Shown piece by piece: positions 21,097 through 29,098 of a DNA stretch of 32,567 nt. The translations under genes were made by a program, and so were the position numbers. Each line of letters begins with the position of its first letter. Position 1 is the stretch's first letter. Origin of the DNA: a virus; the IMG/VR virus record IMGVR_UViG_3300035703_000300, positions 1 through 32,567 of that record. One strand, 5' to 3'. The notes under the pieces were generated by a model. It had not been told where the DNA came from. It saw only the letters and a program-made list of their open reading frames with translations, and did no database searches.

Positions 21097-21381
21097 ATGA
21101 CGAAGGCAGAAACGATTCTCAAGCAGCTCGGCGGTGGTCGCTTCGTGATGATGACCGGAGCGAAGGATCTGGTCGCAGGCGAAAGCAAGCTTCAGTTCTG
21201 CATCCCAGGCGGGAAGAAGGTCATCATCGAGTTGACCGCGGACGATCTCTACACCGTGACCCTCGGCAAGTTCAACCGCAAGACCTTTGAGTTCAAGGTC
21301 ATCTCGGAACAGCCCTTCGTCTACAATGACCAACTGACCAAGGTCTTCGAGAAGATGACGGGACTCTATACCAGCATCTAA
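21097..21381 (+). CDS. Conserved phage protein of unknown function (MTGAK motif)
   Basis: A 94-residue protein (ATG 21097 after AGAAGGAGAGACAAG). The opening 'ETILKQLGGGRFVMMTGAKDL' and later 'LTADDLYTVTLGKF' are typical of a widespread small phage protein found in many phages, whose function I do not know. The fold should be alpha plus a strand-rich core; the end is 'FEKMTGLYTSI'. It occupies its own promoter-terminator cassette, so it is expressed early and separately from the head genes that follow. Confidence 0.85.
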   Translation: MTKAETILKQLGGGRFVMMTGAKDLVAGESKLQFCIPGGKKVIIELTADDLYTVTLGKFNRKTFEFKVISEQPFVYNDQLTKVFEKMTGLYTSI

Positions 21382-21394
21382 CACGCGTCCCCCG

Positions 21395-21416
21395 GCCCCC
21401 CTATCCGGGGGGCTTC
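21395..21416 (+). terminator. Rho-independent terminator before the portal gene
   Basis: GCCCCCC (21395-21401) TATCC GGGGGGC (21407-21413) then TTCTGCTTT. It separates the accessory island from the late genes. A possible late promoter follows (TTGAGT near 21433, TATGCT near 21457, 18-base spacer), but this is weak. Confidence 0.8.
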
Positions 21417-21469
21417 TGCTTTGGGGCCCGTCTTGAGTCCCCCGGCCTCGGGCGGGTATGCTCGGGGGC

Positions 21470-22753
21470 ATGGGCATGCTCGATCGGTGGAATGCGGCGG
21501 TCAAGGCGTGGCGGCTCGGTGCGGCCGTCGTCACGACCGACACCGGGTTCGGCAACTTCTCGTTCGGTGACGAGCGGCGAGGCCTCGCGGCCCATCGGGT
21601 CGTCGAGCTCTCGACGGCGGTCTATGCCGCGGTTGATCTGCGGTCCTCGGCCCTTGCCGCGATACCCGTCCGGATCATGGACAACTCGGGCGAGCACGGC
21701 GAGGAGGTCTTCTCGGGGTCGGCATACGACCTCTTCCGGAACGTCAATCCGCATTGGACCCTCGGGCGGCTCCTCGAGGCCGTCGAGGTCAGCATGTGCA
21801 CCTACGGGGAGGCCTTCATCGTCGTCGAGAAGGACCGCTCGGGCGTTCCTATCGAGCTCTGGTTCGCCAACGCGTCGAAGATGAAGGTCATTCCGCACCC
21901 TACCGAATACATCGCGGGGTTCATCTACAAGGCCGAGAACAAAGAGATCCGGCTCGCCGCCGATGACGTGGTATGGATTCACGGCATCCAAGACCCGTCG
22001 AACGAGTTCCGATGCCTGTCCCCGCTCGAAGCGGCCCGGCTCTCGGTCGAGTCGAACCTCGACGCCCTTGAGTCGAACCGGAACATCTTCCGGAACGGGC
22101 TCAACCCGGGCGGCATCATGTACCCAGCGGATCAGGGCATCAGCCTGACCAAGGAACAACGGCTCTCGATCGAGGAGCAACTCAACACCCGACTCAAGGG
22201 CAAGGACCGGGCTCATAGGCTCGCGGTCTTCTCGCATCCGATGAAGATTGAGTCCCCGGCCTTGTCGCCCTCGGATGCTCAGTTCATGGAGTTGCTCAAC
22301 TGGACTTTGTCCGACGTGGCCCGGGCATACAAGATCCCCCCGACCAAGTTGCAGGACTTCTCTCGGGCGACTTACTCGAACGTCGAGCAGGCGGACAAGG
22401 CCTTCTTCACGGATTGCATCATCCCCGAGGCCCGCAGGATCGCGGGGGCCATCAACGAGCAACTCATGCCGATGTTCGGCGGTGACCTCGAACTCGTCTT
22501 CGACTTCTCAAAGATCCCGGCCCTTCAAGAGGATCAGACCGAGATCACCGATCAGATGCAGAAGCTTTACGCGATGGGGGTCCCCCTGAACAAGCTTCTT
22601 GAGGTCTACCGTCCGGACCTGCTGCCCGAGGGCGGGGAAGGGTACCCTTGGGGTGACGAGCCCCCGCTCGCCCCGGGTCTGTTCTCGGTCCCCCCTGCCC
22701 CGGTCGAGGAACAGGCCCCCCCGGAACTGCGACTCCTTCGGGGAAAAGCCTAG
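21470..22753 (+). CDS. Portal protein, HK97 family
   Basis: A 427-residue portal that forms the dodecameric DNA channel and docks TerL. Recognisable stretches include 'STAVYAAVDLRSSALAAIPVRI', 'WTLGRLLEAVEVSMCTYGEAF', 'VVWIHGIQDPS' and a C-terminal clip to wing region 'TDCIIPEARRIAGAINEQLMP', all usual for HK97-type portals. Start: I used ATG 21470 (MGMLDRWNAAV) behind GGGGG; ATG 21458 would add four residues. Stop TAG at 22751-22753. Confidence 0.9.
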   Translation: MGMLDRWNAAVKAWRLGAAVVTTDTGFGNFSFGDERRGLAAHRVVELSTAVYAAVDLRSSALAAIPVRIMDNSGEHGEEVFSGSAYDLFRNVNPHWTLGRLLEAVEVSMCTYGEAFIVVEKDRSGVPIELWFANASKMKVIPHPTEYIAGFIYKAENKEIRLAADDVVWIHGIQDPSNEFRCLSPLEAARLSVESNLDALESNRNIFRNGLNPGGIMYPADQGISLTKEQRLSIEEQLNTRLKGKDRAHRLAVFSHPMKIESPALSPSDAQFMELLNWTLSDVARAYKIPPTKLQDFSRATYSNVEQADKAFFTDCIIPEARRIAGAINEQLMPMFGGDLELVFDFSKIPALQEDQTEITDQMQKLYAMGVPLNKLLEVYRPDLLPEGGEGYPWGDEPPLAPGLFSVPPAPVEEQAPPELRLLRGKA

Positions 22754-22754
22754 T

Positions 22755-22784
22755 CCCCCGAGGCCCGGTCTCGATTCTCGGGGG
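22755..22784 (+). promoter_or_regulatory. Hairpin between portal and MuF genes
   Basis: CCCCCGAG (22755-22762) pairs with CTCGGGGG (22777-22784), loop of 14 bases, no T tract. It lies at the portal stop and may slow decay or partly stop polymerase, setting the ratio of portal to downstream head proteins. That role is inference. Confidence 0.45.
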
Positions 22785-22830
22785 GGTCGACAAAGTCCCG
22801 GCTTACGGGTCCGTCGTTCATCGTGCGGCG

Positions 22831-23613
22831 ATGTCTGCCCGTGACGCGGCCGTCCGGCCCTTCGAGCGGGATATGTTTGACGCGGTCCGGCGGGTTCAAA
22901 AAGACCTCATCGAGAAATACAAGCGGGCGATCGGCTCTGCGGTCAAGGCGGACGCCGGGGGGCTCGACCTCGACGACGACGACGAGAACGAGGCGCAGAT
23001 CGCGGCGGCCTACCGGACGACCTTCCCGGTCATAGACCGGACGTTCCGAGCGGGTGGCCTCGGCGGTCTGCGGAAGGCCCGGGTCGGGCTCGACTTCGAC
23101 ATGCGTTCCCCGGCCGCAGAGCGGTTCCTTCGGGAGCGCGGGCAACGGTTCGCCCAGCAGGTGGCCGAGACGACCTGGCGCGAGCTCAAGCGGAAGTTGA
23201 CCCGCGAGATGGAGCGGGGGACATCGGTCGAGAACCTCATCGAGATCGTCGAGACGGTTCCAGCCTTCAACCCGGCACGGGCCGAGATGATCGCTCGGAC
23301 CGAGGTCCTCGGGGCCTACAATGGCGGGCTAGAGGAAGGCTTCCGGCAGTCGGGAAACGTGACCGCGAAAGTGTGGCTCTCGGCCCTCGATGACCGGACC
23401 CGGGAAACGCATCTCGCGATGCATGACCAGACCGTCCCGGTCGGCGAGGACTTCGAATCCCCGGACGGGGGAACGACGAAGGCCCCGGGTCAGTTCGGGA
23501 TCGCGGCCGAGGACATCAACTGTCGGTGCTCGATGGAAGCGATCGTCGGGGTCCCCGGGCCCGAGATCGAGGAAGTGCCGTTCGGGGTCAATGAGACCGA
23601 GGTTCTGGACTGA
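22831..23613 (+). CDS. MuF-like minor head protein
   Basis: A 260-residue protein between portal and protease. The C-terminal half has the MuF pattern: PAFNPARAEMIARTEVLGAYN (the A-R-T-E box), then DDRTRETHLAMHDQ and the final 'GIAAEDINCRCSMEAI' with the C-R-C motif. MuF proteins attach to the portal interior and are often injected. The only good start in frame is ATG 22831, but the frame is open for ~80 bases further upstream with no ATG, GTG or TTG, so the start is not secure. No toxin domain follows the MuF part. Confidence 0.85.
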   Translation: MSARDAAVRPFERDMFDAVRRVQKDLIEKYKRAIGSAVKADAGGLDLDDDDENEAQIAAAYRTTFPVIDRTFRAGGLGGLRKARVGLDFDMRSPAAERFLRERGQRFAQQVAETTWRELKRKLTREMERGTSVENLIEIVETVPAFNPARAEMIARTEVLGAYNGGLEEGFRQSGNVTAKVWLSALDDRTRETHLAMHDQTVPVGEDFESPDGGTTKAPGQFGIAAEDINCRCSMEAIVGVPGPEIEEVPFGVNETEVLD

Positions 23614-24722
23614 TGCCGATCACCGACTTTCCCGAGCAGGGCGGCGACTCTCGGGTATCCTTGCAGGCCTCGCGGTATCCGCTCTTCCCCGTCGGCGAGG
23701 CGCAGGAGCTCAAGGACGAATGGCCCGAGATCTGGGACCGGGGCGGGAACATCCTCGGGGACACTCAGTTCAACCGACTCGCACCGATGGCCCGGGACCG
23801 CAGGGTACCCGAGACCGAGACAGAGGAAGAAGCGGTCCGGCTCCGCGAGGCATGGGCCGCAAGGCATCTCGGCGACTTCCGGCTTGCGGGGGTGGTTGCC
23901 CAGATTAAATGGCTCGTTATAGGCTCAAGGGGACTGGACCATATGAGACAGGTCATCATGGACGAGAAAGAACGGCTCCGGGCGAAGAGCATCATGGATG
24001 CCCCCCTGTCCATCAAGGACGGGAAGGCGTCGTTCGTGATGACCTCGGATGCCCTCGATCGGCAAGGCGAAGTCGTCGAGATGGACGGATGGGAGTTCGG
24101 CAACTTCATGCGGAACCCTGTCATCCTCGACACGCACCGATACGAGAGCATTGAGGATATCGTCGGCCGGGCCGTGGGTGAGCCCCGGCGGGAGGGTTCC
24201 GGGTGGGTCGTGGACATCGAGTTCGCGCCGACGGAACGGGGCAAGACGGCGAAGGAACTGGTCGACCGCGGGATGCTGAACGCGGTCTCCGTCGGCTTCC
24301 GGTCGATGCAGCGCCGGAAGGTCGGATCTGCCATCCATCACGTCAAGAAGGAGCTCCTCGAAGTGTCACTCGTCGCGATTCCCGCGAATCCCACGGCCCT
24401 TCGGGTCAAGATGAACGACGGCGAAGAGCCGCAGGAGGCAGGCATGGATCAGATGGACGACGACAAGGGCGGCCATGATAAGGAGCCCCGGATGAAGAAC
24501 GAGCAGATGATGGAACTCCGCGATCATCTGGTCGCGGCCGCGGCCCTCGTCGACGCGATGCTCGAGGGGTACGAGGAAGGCGAAGAGGAAGAGATGCCCG
24601 AGGACGAGGCCCCGATGGTCGAGGACTCGGCAAAGGCGGGGGGGTCTGGACAAGAATCCGCAACCTCCGTGAATCTGGTTGAAGCACTGTCCGCGGCCAT
24701 GGCCGCTATCAAGGGGAAGTAA
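23613..24722 (+). CDS. Prohead protease (S78) with N-terminal head module and C-terminal scaffold-like tail
   Basis: A 369-residue fusion. Residues 1-110 form a module found in HK97-type head clusters (NILGDTQFNRLAPMARDR, EAWAARHLGDFRLAGVVAQ, IKWLVIGSRGLDHM). Residues ~115-265 are the S78 protease: H175 in L-D-T-H-R-Y and S226 in N-A-V-S-V-G-F are the visible catalytic pair, with ELLEVSLVAIPANP as the family's closing strand. From ~270 on, the chain is acidic and helical (scaffold-like). The protease would digest the scaffold and itself in assembly. ATG 23613 shares its first base with the MuF stop. Confidence 0.88.
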   Translation: MPITDFPEQGGDSRVSLQASRYPLFPVGEAQELKDEWPEIWDRGGNILGDTQFNRLAPMARDRRVPETETEEEAVRLREAWAARHLGDFRLAGVVAQIKWLVIGSRGLDHMRQVIMDEKERLRAKSIMDAPLSIKDGKASFVMTSDALDRQGEVVEMDGWEFGNFMRNPVILDTHRYESIEDIVGRAVGEPRREGSGWVVDIEFAPTERGKTAKELVDRGMLNAVSVGFRSMQRRKVGSAIHHVKKELLEVSLVAIPANPTALRVKMNDGEEPQEAGMDQMDDDKGGHDKEPRMKNEQMMELRDHLVAAAALVDAMLEGYEEGEEEEMPEDEAPMVEDSAKAGGSGQESATSVNLVEALSAAMAAIKGK

Positions 24723-24725
24723 GCG

Positions 24726-26072
24726 ATGAGCGAAGTCGAAAAGCTCCTCGGCGACCTCGTCGCCAAGGTGAATGCCCAGGGTCAGTCCCTCGAAGGCCGG
24801 ATGGCCGAGATCGAGGCGACCGTCAAGGCTAACCCCGGCATGGCCCGGAAGATTGCCTTCGGCGGCGATGCCAACACCGCGGGCTCGAAGTTCGCCGGGT
24901 TGACCTCGGGCGATGTCCAGATGCTCCACGACATCATGAAGTCCAGCGGCAAGCCGATGTCCGAGGAACTGGTCAACGCTTACGAGGCCGTCTCGAACCG
25001 TTACATCTACAACACCCCGAAGGGCGTTGATGCCATCCCATACCGCAAGAGCACTCAGAACGAGGGCGCGGCCGGATACGGTCAGGAGCTCGTCGGCGTC
25101 CAGTACGTCTCGGAGCTCTGGGATGCCGCTCGCCAGGATAGCCGCATCTTCGGTCTTATCGACACCTTCGAGATGCTGCATCCGTCGGCTTATCTGCCCG
25201 TCGTGGCGGATCTGCCGGAGCCCATCCTGTCGGCCGAGAACACGACCGACAACCAGTTCCTGAGCGGCACTGGCCGGGTCGGTTCGAACCGGGTCAGCGT
25301 CACCGCGAAGAAGATGCTCATCAATCAGATCTGGACCTACGAGCTCGAAGAGGATGCGATCATCCCCTTCCTGCCCTTCGTCCGGCAGCAGGTTGCCGCA
25401 TCGCTGGCATTCTACAGCGACTCGGTCATCCTGAACGGTGACACCACGAACGCGGCCACGGGCAACATCAACAGCGATGACGCCGACCCCGCGGATGACA
25501 AGTTCTACCTTGCCTTCGATGGTCTCCGTCACGTCGGTCTCGTGGACAACACGGGAAACAGCACCAATGCCGCGGGCTCGGTGGCTCTCAGCCAGCTTGC
25601 CGGACTCAAGGGCAAGATGCTGGACAACACGTATAAGATCGACTGGGGCCACCCGGTCCGGTCGAGCGACCTCATCTATGTCTGCGACCCGCAGACCGCG
25701 GATGCTATCGCTCAGCTTGACCAGGTCGTCACGGTCGACAAGTTCGGTCCGCAGGCTGGCGTCCTCGTCGGTCAGATCGGCAACATCCTCGGGAACCCCG
25801 TCATCAGCACGATGGCTATGGGTCTCACCGAGGCCGACGGCAAGATCAGCGCGACCGCGGCCAACAATACCAAGGGTCAGATCGTTGCCTTCAACCGCAA
25901 CGCGTTCAAGGTTGGCATCCGCAAGGCCGTCACCCTCGAGCTCGAGCGGATGCCCGGTATGCAGCAGTCCCGCTTGGTTGCGTCCTTCCGTCTCGGCTTC
26001 GGCCGCTACGCTCCCACGGGCGCGGCGTCCGGCATCGAGGGCGCGGGCGTCATCTACAACATCAGCCTGTAG
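24726..26072 (+). CDS. Major capsid protein, HK97 fold
   Basis: A 448-residue protein. The first ~45 residues (EVEKLLGDLVAKVNAQGQ, coiled coil) are the assembly-domain tail, likely removed by the protease. The HK97 body shows the family landmarks: E-loop and N-arm (VPV-like 'YLPVVADLP'), spine helix ('EEDAIIPFLPFVRQQVAASLAFY') and the P-domain strands (LDQVVTVDKFGPQ, 'GQIVAFNRNAFKVGIRKAVTLEL'). ATG 24726 follows the protease stop by 3 bases. High expression is likely, and codon use is the most regular in this window. Confidence 0.93.
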   Translation: MSEVEKLLGDLVAKVNAQGQSLEGRMAEIEATVKANPGMARKIAFGGDANTAGSKFAGLTSGDVQMLHDIMKSSGKPMSEELVNAYEAVSNRYIYNTPKGVDAIPYRKSTQNEGAAGYGQELVGVQYVSELWDAARQDSRIFGLIDTFEMLHPSAYLPVVADLPEPILSAENTTDNQFLSGTGRVGSNRVSVTAKKMLINQIWTYELEEDAIIPFLPFVRQQVAASLAFYSDSVILNGDTTNAATGNINSDDADPADDKFYLAFDGLRHVGLVDNTGNSTNAAGSVALSQLAGLKGKMLDNTYKIDWGHPVRSSDLIYVCDPQTADAIAQLDQVVTVDKFGPQAGVLVGQIGNILGNPVISTMAMGLTEADGKISATAANNTKGQIVAFNRNAFKVGIRKAVTLELERMPGMQQSRLVASFRLGFGRYAPTGAASGIEGAGVIYNISL

Positions 26073-26084
26073 GACTGAATCACA

Positions 26085-26516
26085 ATGAAGCAGTTCGAAC
26101 AGATTGCGGCGCGGGGCCAGATCGTCCCCTTCCTGTTCTGTCAGGATGCGGTCGCGGCTTCGCAGACGGACGCCCAGTTGAACATCGTCGAGGTCGCTTC
26201 CGCGGCGGCCTTGGCGGTGGACGGCATCACGATGCCTTGGGCCGGGCGTGTCGTCGGCCTCTCGGTAGACTTGTCCGCGGCAGCTACCGCGGGCCAGTTG
26301 ACCGTGGGTGTGACCATCGGCGGAACGGAGCAGGCGGCTACCACGCAGACCATCACGACGGCTCAGGCCGCTCGTGCGGTCTTCTCGCAGAACGCAGTGC
26401 CCTTCGTCGCGGGCGACAAGCTCGGCGTCGAGATCACCACGAACGCGGGATGGGACGCTACCACGGCAGACCTCGCGGTCTTCGTGTACGTCCTGCTTGA
26501 TTGCCAGGGCGTGTAA
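26085..26516 (+). CDS. Probable capsid decoration or head fibre protein
   Basis: A 143-residue beta-sandwich protein immediately after the capsid gene: MPWAGRVVGLSVDLSAAAT, then QLTVGVTIGGTEQAAT, then VAGDKLGVEITTNAGW and 'TADLAVFVYVLLDCQ'. Regular strands with Gly/Thr turns and no cysteine pairs, typical of decoration proteins that clamp capsomers. It could be a head fibre instead. No strong ribosome site; 12 bases separate it from the capsid stop, so readthrough by coupling is likely. Confidence 0.7.
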   Translation: MKQFEQIAARGQIVPFLFCQDAVAASQTDAQLNIVEVASAAALAVDGITMPWAGRVVGLSVDLSAAATAGQLTVGVTIGGTEQAATTQTITTAQAARAVFSQNAVPFVAGDKLGVEITTNAGWDATTADLAVFVYVLLDCQGV

Positions 26517-26520
26517 GTAA

Positions 26521-26549
26521 GGGCCGGGGGGGTCGGGGCAACCCGGCCC
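26521..26549 (+). promoter_or_regulatory. Hairpin downstream of the decoration gene
   Basis: GGGCCGGG (26521-26528) pairs perfectly with CCCGGCCC (26542-26549), loop of 13 bases. It lacks a T tract and precedes another head gene, so it is more likely an mRNA-stability or attenuation element than a true end of transcription. Confidence 0.5.
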
Positions 26550-26573
26550 CCTCGAACCACAAGAGGGGGATAG

Positions 26574-26984
26574 ATGAACGGTCCTGTCTTTGGAGTCGCC
26601 AAGGCGGTTGACGCCCTTCCGCTTCTTCAGCGGACGGCCTCGGCCAACGGGGATATGTTCCGGTCTTACTGGACGCTGAACGACCCGCAGGAGCGGATCT
26701 ATCGCGGCTTCTTCAAGGACGCGGGCGTCTTCGTCAACCAGACCGCCGGGTCCGGGAACAACCCCGGGGTGAACCAGTTCACGGTAAAGCTTCAGGGCCG
26801 GATCGACGACACTCACGGATGGGCCGATCTGTCGATGACCCCGATCGCGGTCACGGCGAACGGTGCCGCGGCCTATTATGCCCTCTGTACCGGACCGCTC
26901 CTGCCGGAGCTCCGGATCGTGGCAACCGAGAGCGGAACCGCGGATGCGACCTTCGAGGTCCATGTCATGCTTCAGTCGGACTAA
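26574..26984 (+). CDS. Probable head structural protein
   Basis: A 136-residue beta-rich protein (ATG 26574; AAGAGGGGG upstream). Segments GVFVNQTAGSGNNPGVNQ, 'FTVKLQGRIDDTHGW' and 'PELRIVATESGTADATFEVHVML' look like a single beta sandwich. Position between the decoration protein and the connector genes suggests a second capsid accessory protein. No specific family recognised. Confidence 0.65.
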   Translation: MNGPVFGVAKAVDALPLLQRTASANGDMFRSYWTLNDPQERIYRGFFKDAGVFVNQTAGSGNNPGVNQFTVKLQGRIDDTHGWADLSMTPIAVTANGAAAYYALCTGPLLPELRIVATESGTADATFEVHVMLQSD

Positions 26985-26999
26985 AGAAAGGATCTTGTC

Positions 27000-27200
27000 A
27001 TGTTGAAGTGCGTTAGCCGTTACGCTTCCTCGGCGGGTCAGTTCGCCCCGGGTGACATCATCGAGGACCCGCGTCTTGAAGCGGTCCTCGTCCAGGACTC
27101 TCCCGAGTCCTTCGCCAAGGTCGAGAGCCGCGAGCAGGCGGCCGAGGTCGAGGTTATCGAGGCGGCTCCGAAGATCCGCGGATTGCGCCGGAAGGCATAA
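27000..27200 (+). CDS. Small head-region protein
   Basis: A 66-residue protein (ATG 27000; AAGAAAGGAT upstream). N-terminal strand pair (RYASSAGQFAPGDIIEDP) and a short turn 'LVQDSPESFAKV' followed by an acidic helix and a basic tail (RGLRRKA). The strand pattern, with a gap after 'GQF-x-x-GD', resembles small head-completion proteins that cap a larger one, and the gene at 28737 begins in the same way. Specific family not recognised. Confidence 0.7.
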   Translation: MLKCVSRYASSAGQFAPGDIIEDPRLEAVLVQDSPESFAKVESREQAAEVEVIEAAPKIRGLRRKA

Positions 27201-27203
27201 CCC

Positions 27204-27812
27204 GTGGCGATCACCAACGGGTACGCGACCCTCGCCGAGTTGAAGGCTCGGATGGGGGTCCCTGTCTCGGACACGGCCGATGACGCGATCATGGAAGCGG
27301 TCATCGAGGCCGCGTCTCGGATGATCGACAAATACTGTAACCGCGTCTTCTACTCGACCGCGGGCCAGGTCCGGTACTTCACCCCGGCGACCGAGGTTCT
27401 CGTCTTCACGGATGACTTACAGTCGGTGTCCGCGATTGCCACGGATCGGAACCTCGACCGGACTTGGTCGAACGTCATCCCGGCGGCGGACTTCGAGCTC
27501 GGTCCCCTGAACAACCTGTCTCTAGGATTCCCCTACACCGAGATCCGGATGAAGCCCCTCGCGGGCGAGTCCTTCGATCTCGGGATGGAGATGGTCAAGG
27601 TTACCGGGACATGGGGCTTTGCCTCGGTCCCCGACGCTATCAACGAGGCATGCCTAATCACGGCTGCCCGGTACTTCAAGAGAAAGGACGCCCCGTTTGG
27701 CGTTGCCGGTGGCGGCGAGGTGGGACAGTCGGTTGCGTTGAGAGCGGTCGACCCGGATGCATCCGTGTTGCTTGCTCCGTTCCGTAAGATCGGTCTTGTG
27801 GATCTGGTCTGA
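27204..27812 (+). CDS. Head-tail adaptor (gp6-like)
   Basis: A 202-residue protein read from GTG 27204, four bases after the previous stop. Long helices (YATLAELKARMGV, 'DDAIMEAVIEAASRMIDKYCNRVF', 'INEACLITAARYFKRKD') enclose a strand-rich loop (QVRYFTPATEVLVFTDD). This is the Phage_connect/gp6 pattern, the ring that docks under the portal. It is followed by the gp10-like and terminator genes in the canonical order. Confidence 0.85.
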   Translation: MAITNGYATLAELKARMGVPVSDTADDAIMEAVIEAASRMIDKYCNRVFYSTAGQVRYFTPATEVLVFTDDLQSVSAIATDRNLDRTWSNVIPAADFELGPLNNLSLGFPYTEIRMKPLAGESFDLGMEMVKVTGTWGFASVPDAINEACLITAARYFKRKDAPFGVAGGGEVGQSVALRAVDPDASVLLAPFRKIGLVDLV

Positions 27813-28339
27813 TGGCGCAGGACATACAGGTACGCGGCCTTGAGTCGATCGTGCGAAAGCTCGACTTCTCAAAGGCCGCTCCTGATGTCTTGGCCGAGTA
27901 TCTCGGGGCCGCGGCCCAGGTCGTCGCGGGCGAGGCCCGCAGGCGGGCTCCCGTTGATGTCGGCCTTCTCAAGTCGAGCATCAACTATCAGATCCGGAAG
28001 GGCGAGGATACGGTCGTCGCGTCCATCGGGACGAACGTCGCGAAGAACGGCAGACCGTACGGGGCTTTCATGGAGTTCGGGACGGGCCTTGTCCACGATC
28101 ACCCGACCTGGCCCCGGGCGCGTCACGTCGTCCCCCCTGCGGCCTTGATGGGATGGGCAGAACGGAAGGGCCGCGGGGGAACCTTCCACGATGCCGAGGT
28201 CATCGCGGATGCGATCACTCGGCGAGGGGGGCTCAAGCCGCGGCGGTATCTTCGCGGGTCGCTTGAAGCATACATCCCGGTCTTCCGTGGTCAACTGGAC
28301 AGGATCGCTCGGGCGATCCGGACGAGGCAGGGTCTATGA
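27812..28339 (+). CDS. Head closure / tail component (HK97 gp10-like)
   Basis: A 175-residue protein from ATG 27812 (sharing TGA/ATG overlap). 'EARRRAPVDVGLLKSSINY', 'YGAFMEFGTG' and the arginine-rich 'GGLKPRRYLRGSLEAYI' are the hallmarks of HK97 gp10-like proteins, which build the neck or help tail joining. Length is normal. Coupled to the adaptor and to the tail terminator. Confidence 0.88.
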   Translation: MAQDIQVRGLESIVRKLDFSKAAPDVLAEYLGAAAQVVAGEARRRAPVDVGLLKSSINYQIRKGEDTVVASIGTNVAKNGRPYGAFMEFGTGLVHDHPTWPRARHVVPPAALMGWAERKGRGGTFHDAEVIADAITRRGGLKPRRYLRGSLEAYIPVFRGQLDRIARAIRTRQGL

Positions 28340-28740
28340 ACATCGCGTCAATCCGGGCCGGGCTCAAGACGAGGCTCGCCACAATCACGGGTCTTCGGTG
28401 CTACGAGATTATCCCGGACCAGTTCTCGCCCCCCGCGGCGATCGTCGGGATGCCGACTTCCATCAACTTCGACTTCACCTATCAGCGTGCGACCGACCGA
28501 CTCACCTACCCGGTTCGACTGCTTGTGGCGAAGGCCACGGACCGCTCGGCACAAGAGCGACTCGAACAGTACCTCGACGGGTCCGGGTCCTTGTCGGTCA
28601 AGGCCGCGATCGAAGGTGACCCGTCGCTCGGTGGCGCGGCCAACGTCACCCGGGTCTTGAGTGCCCAAGGACTGGGCGTCTATGATATGGGTGGCGTCTC
28701 GTATCTGGGATGCGACTTTACCGTCGAGGTCATCGCGTGA
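28336..28740 (+). CDS. Tail terminator / completion protein
   Basis: A 134-residue protein from ATG 28336 overlapping the previous stop. 'GLKTRLATITGLRCYEIIPDQFSPPAAIVGMP' and the helix 'AQERLEQYLDGSGSLSVKAAIE' with a closing strand 'VSYLGCDFTVEVIA' fit gpU/gp17-type tail terminators, which cap the tube and set its join to the neck. Assigned by pattern plus canonical order. Confidence 0.8.
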   Translation: MNIASIRAGLKTRLATITGLRCYEIIPDQFSPPAAIVGMPTSINFDFTYQRATDRLTYPVRLLVAKATDRSAQERLEQYLDGSGSLSVKAAIEGDPSLGGAANVTRVLSAQGLGVYDMGGVSYLGCDFTVEVIA

Positions 28741-29093
28741 CGAAGGCAAAGAAGGTTTACAAGACCCGGGTCGAACTCCATAACGACCCGCTCGGTCTGG
28801 TCCTCTTGCCGGGCGACGAAGTCCCCGAGGCCTTGATCAAGATGTCCCCGTGGGTCATCGAGGAAGGTCTCGTCGTCGAGGCCTCGGTTTATGACACGGA
28901 ACAGGCCGCACCAGTCGAGGATGTCATTATTCCGGCCCCCGAGGTCACGGAAGATACGATTTCGGCGGTTGTTGACGACGTTAACGAAAATCCGACCGCG
29001 CAGGATGCCCCAGAAGACGACTTCTCGGGCGACCCGGTACCTTCGGATGGTCCGGTTGACGACGCCGCTTCTAGCGGCTACCAGGGGGCTTAG
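28737..29093 (+). CDS. Small tail-region protein with acidic, Pro-rich tail
   Basis: A 118-residue protein read from GTG 28737 in a GTGA overlap. Residues 1-50 form strands (KAKKVYKTRVELHNDPLGL, LLPGDEVPEALIKMSPWVIEEGLV) similar in layout to the 27000 gene. From ~55 onward the chain is low-complexity and acidic, rich in Asp, Glu, Pro, Val (VEDVIIPAPEVTEDTI), so it is likely unfolded. A flexible spacer or decoration is possible. Function not recognised. Confidence 0.7.
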   Translation: MTKAKKVYKTRVELHNDPLGLVLLPGDEVPEALIKMSPWVIEEGLVVEASVYDTEQAAPVEDVIIPAPEVTEDTISAVVDDVNENPTAQDAPEDDFSGDPVPSDGPVDDAASSGYQGA

Positions 29094-29098
29094 GATCG

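Noticed and set aside
21401-22462. A 353-codon minus-strand frame opposite the portal gene
   Set aside because: Same type of antisense shadow; no ribosome site and no recognisable motif, while the portal on the + strand is certain.
24366-26963. An 865-codon open frame on the minus strand opposite the protease, capsid and decoration genes
   Set aside because: It mirrors genes with clear families on the + strand, has an Arg/Gly/Asp/Leu-rich composition without domains, and arises because GC-rich codon bias removes stop codons from the antisense frame.
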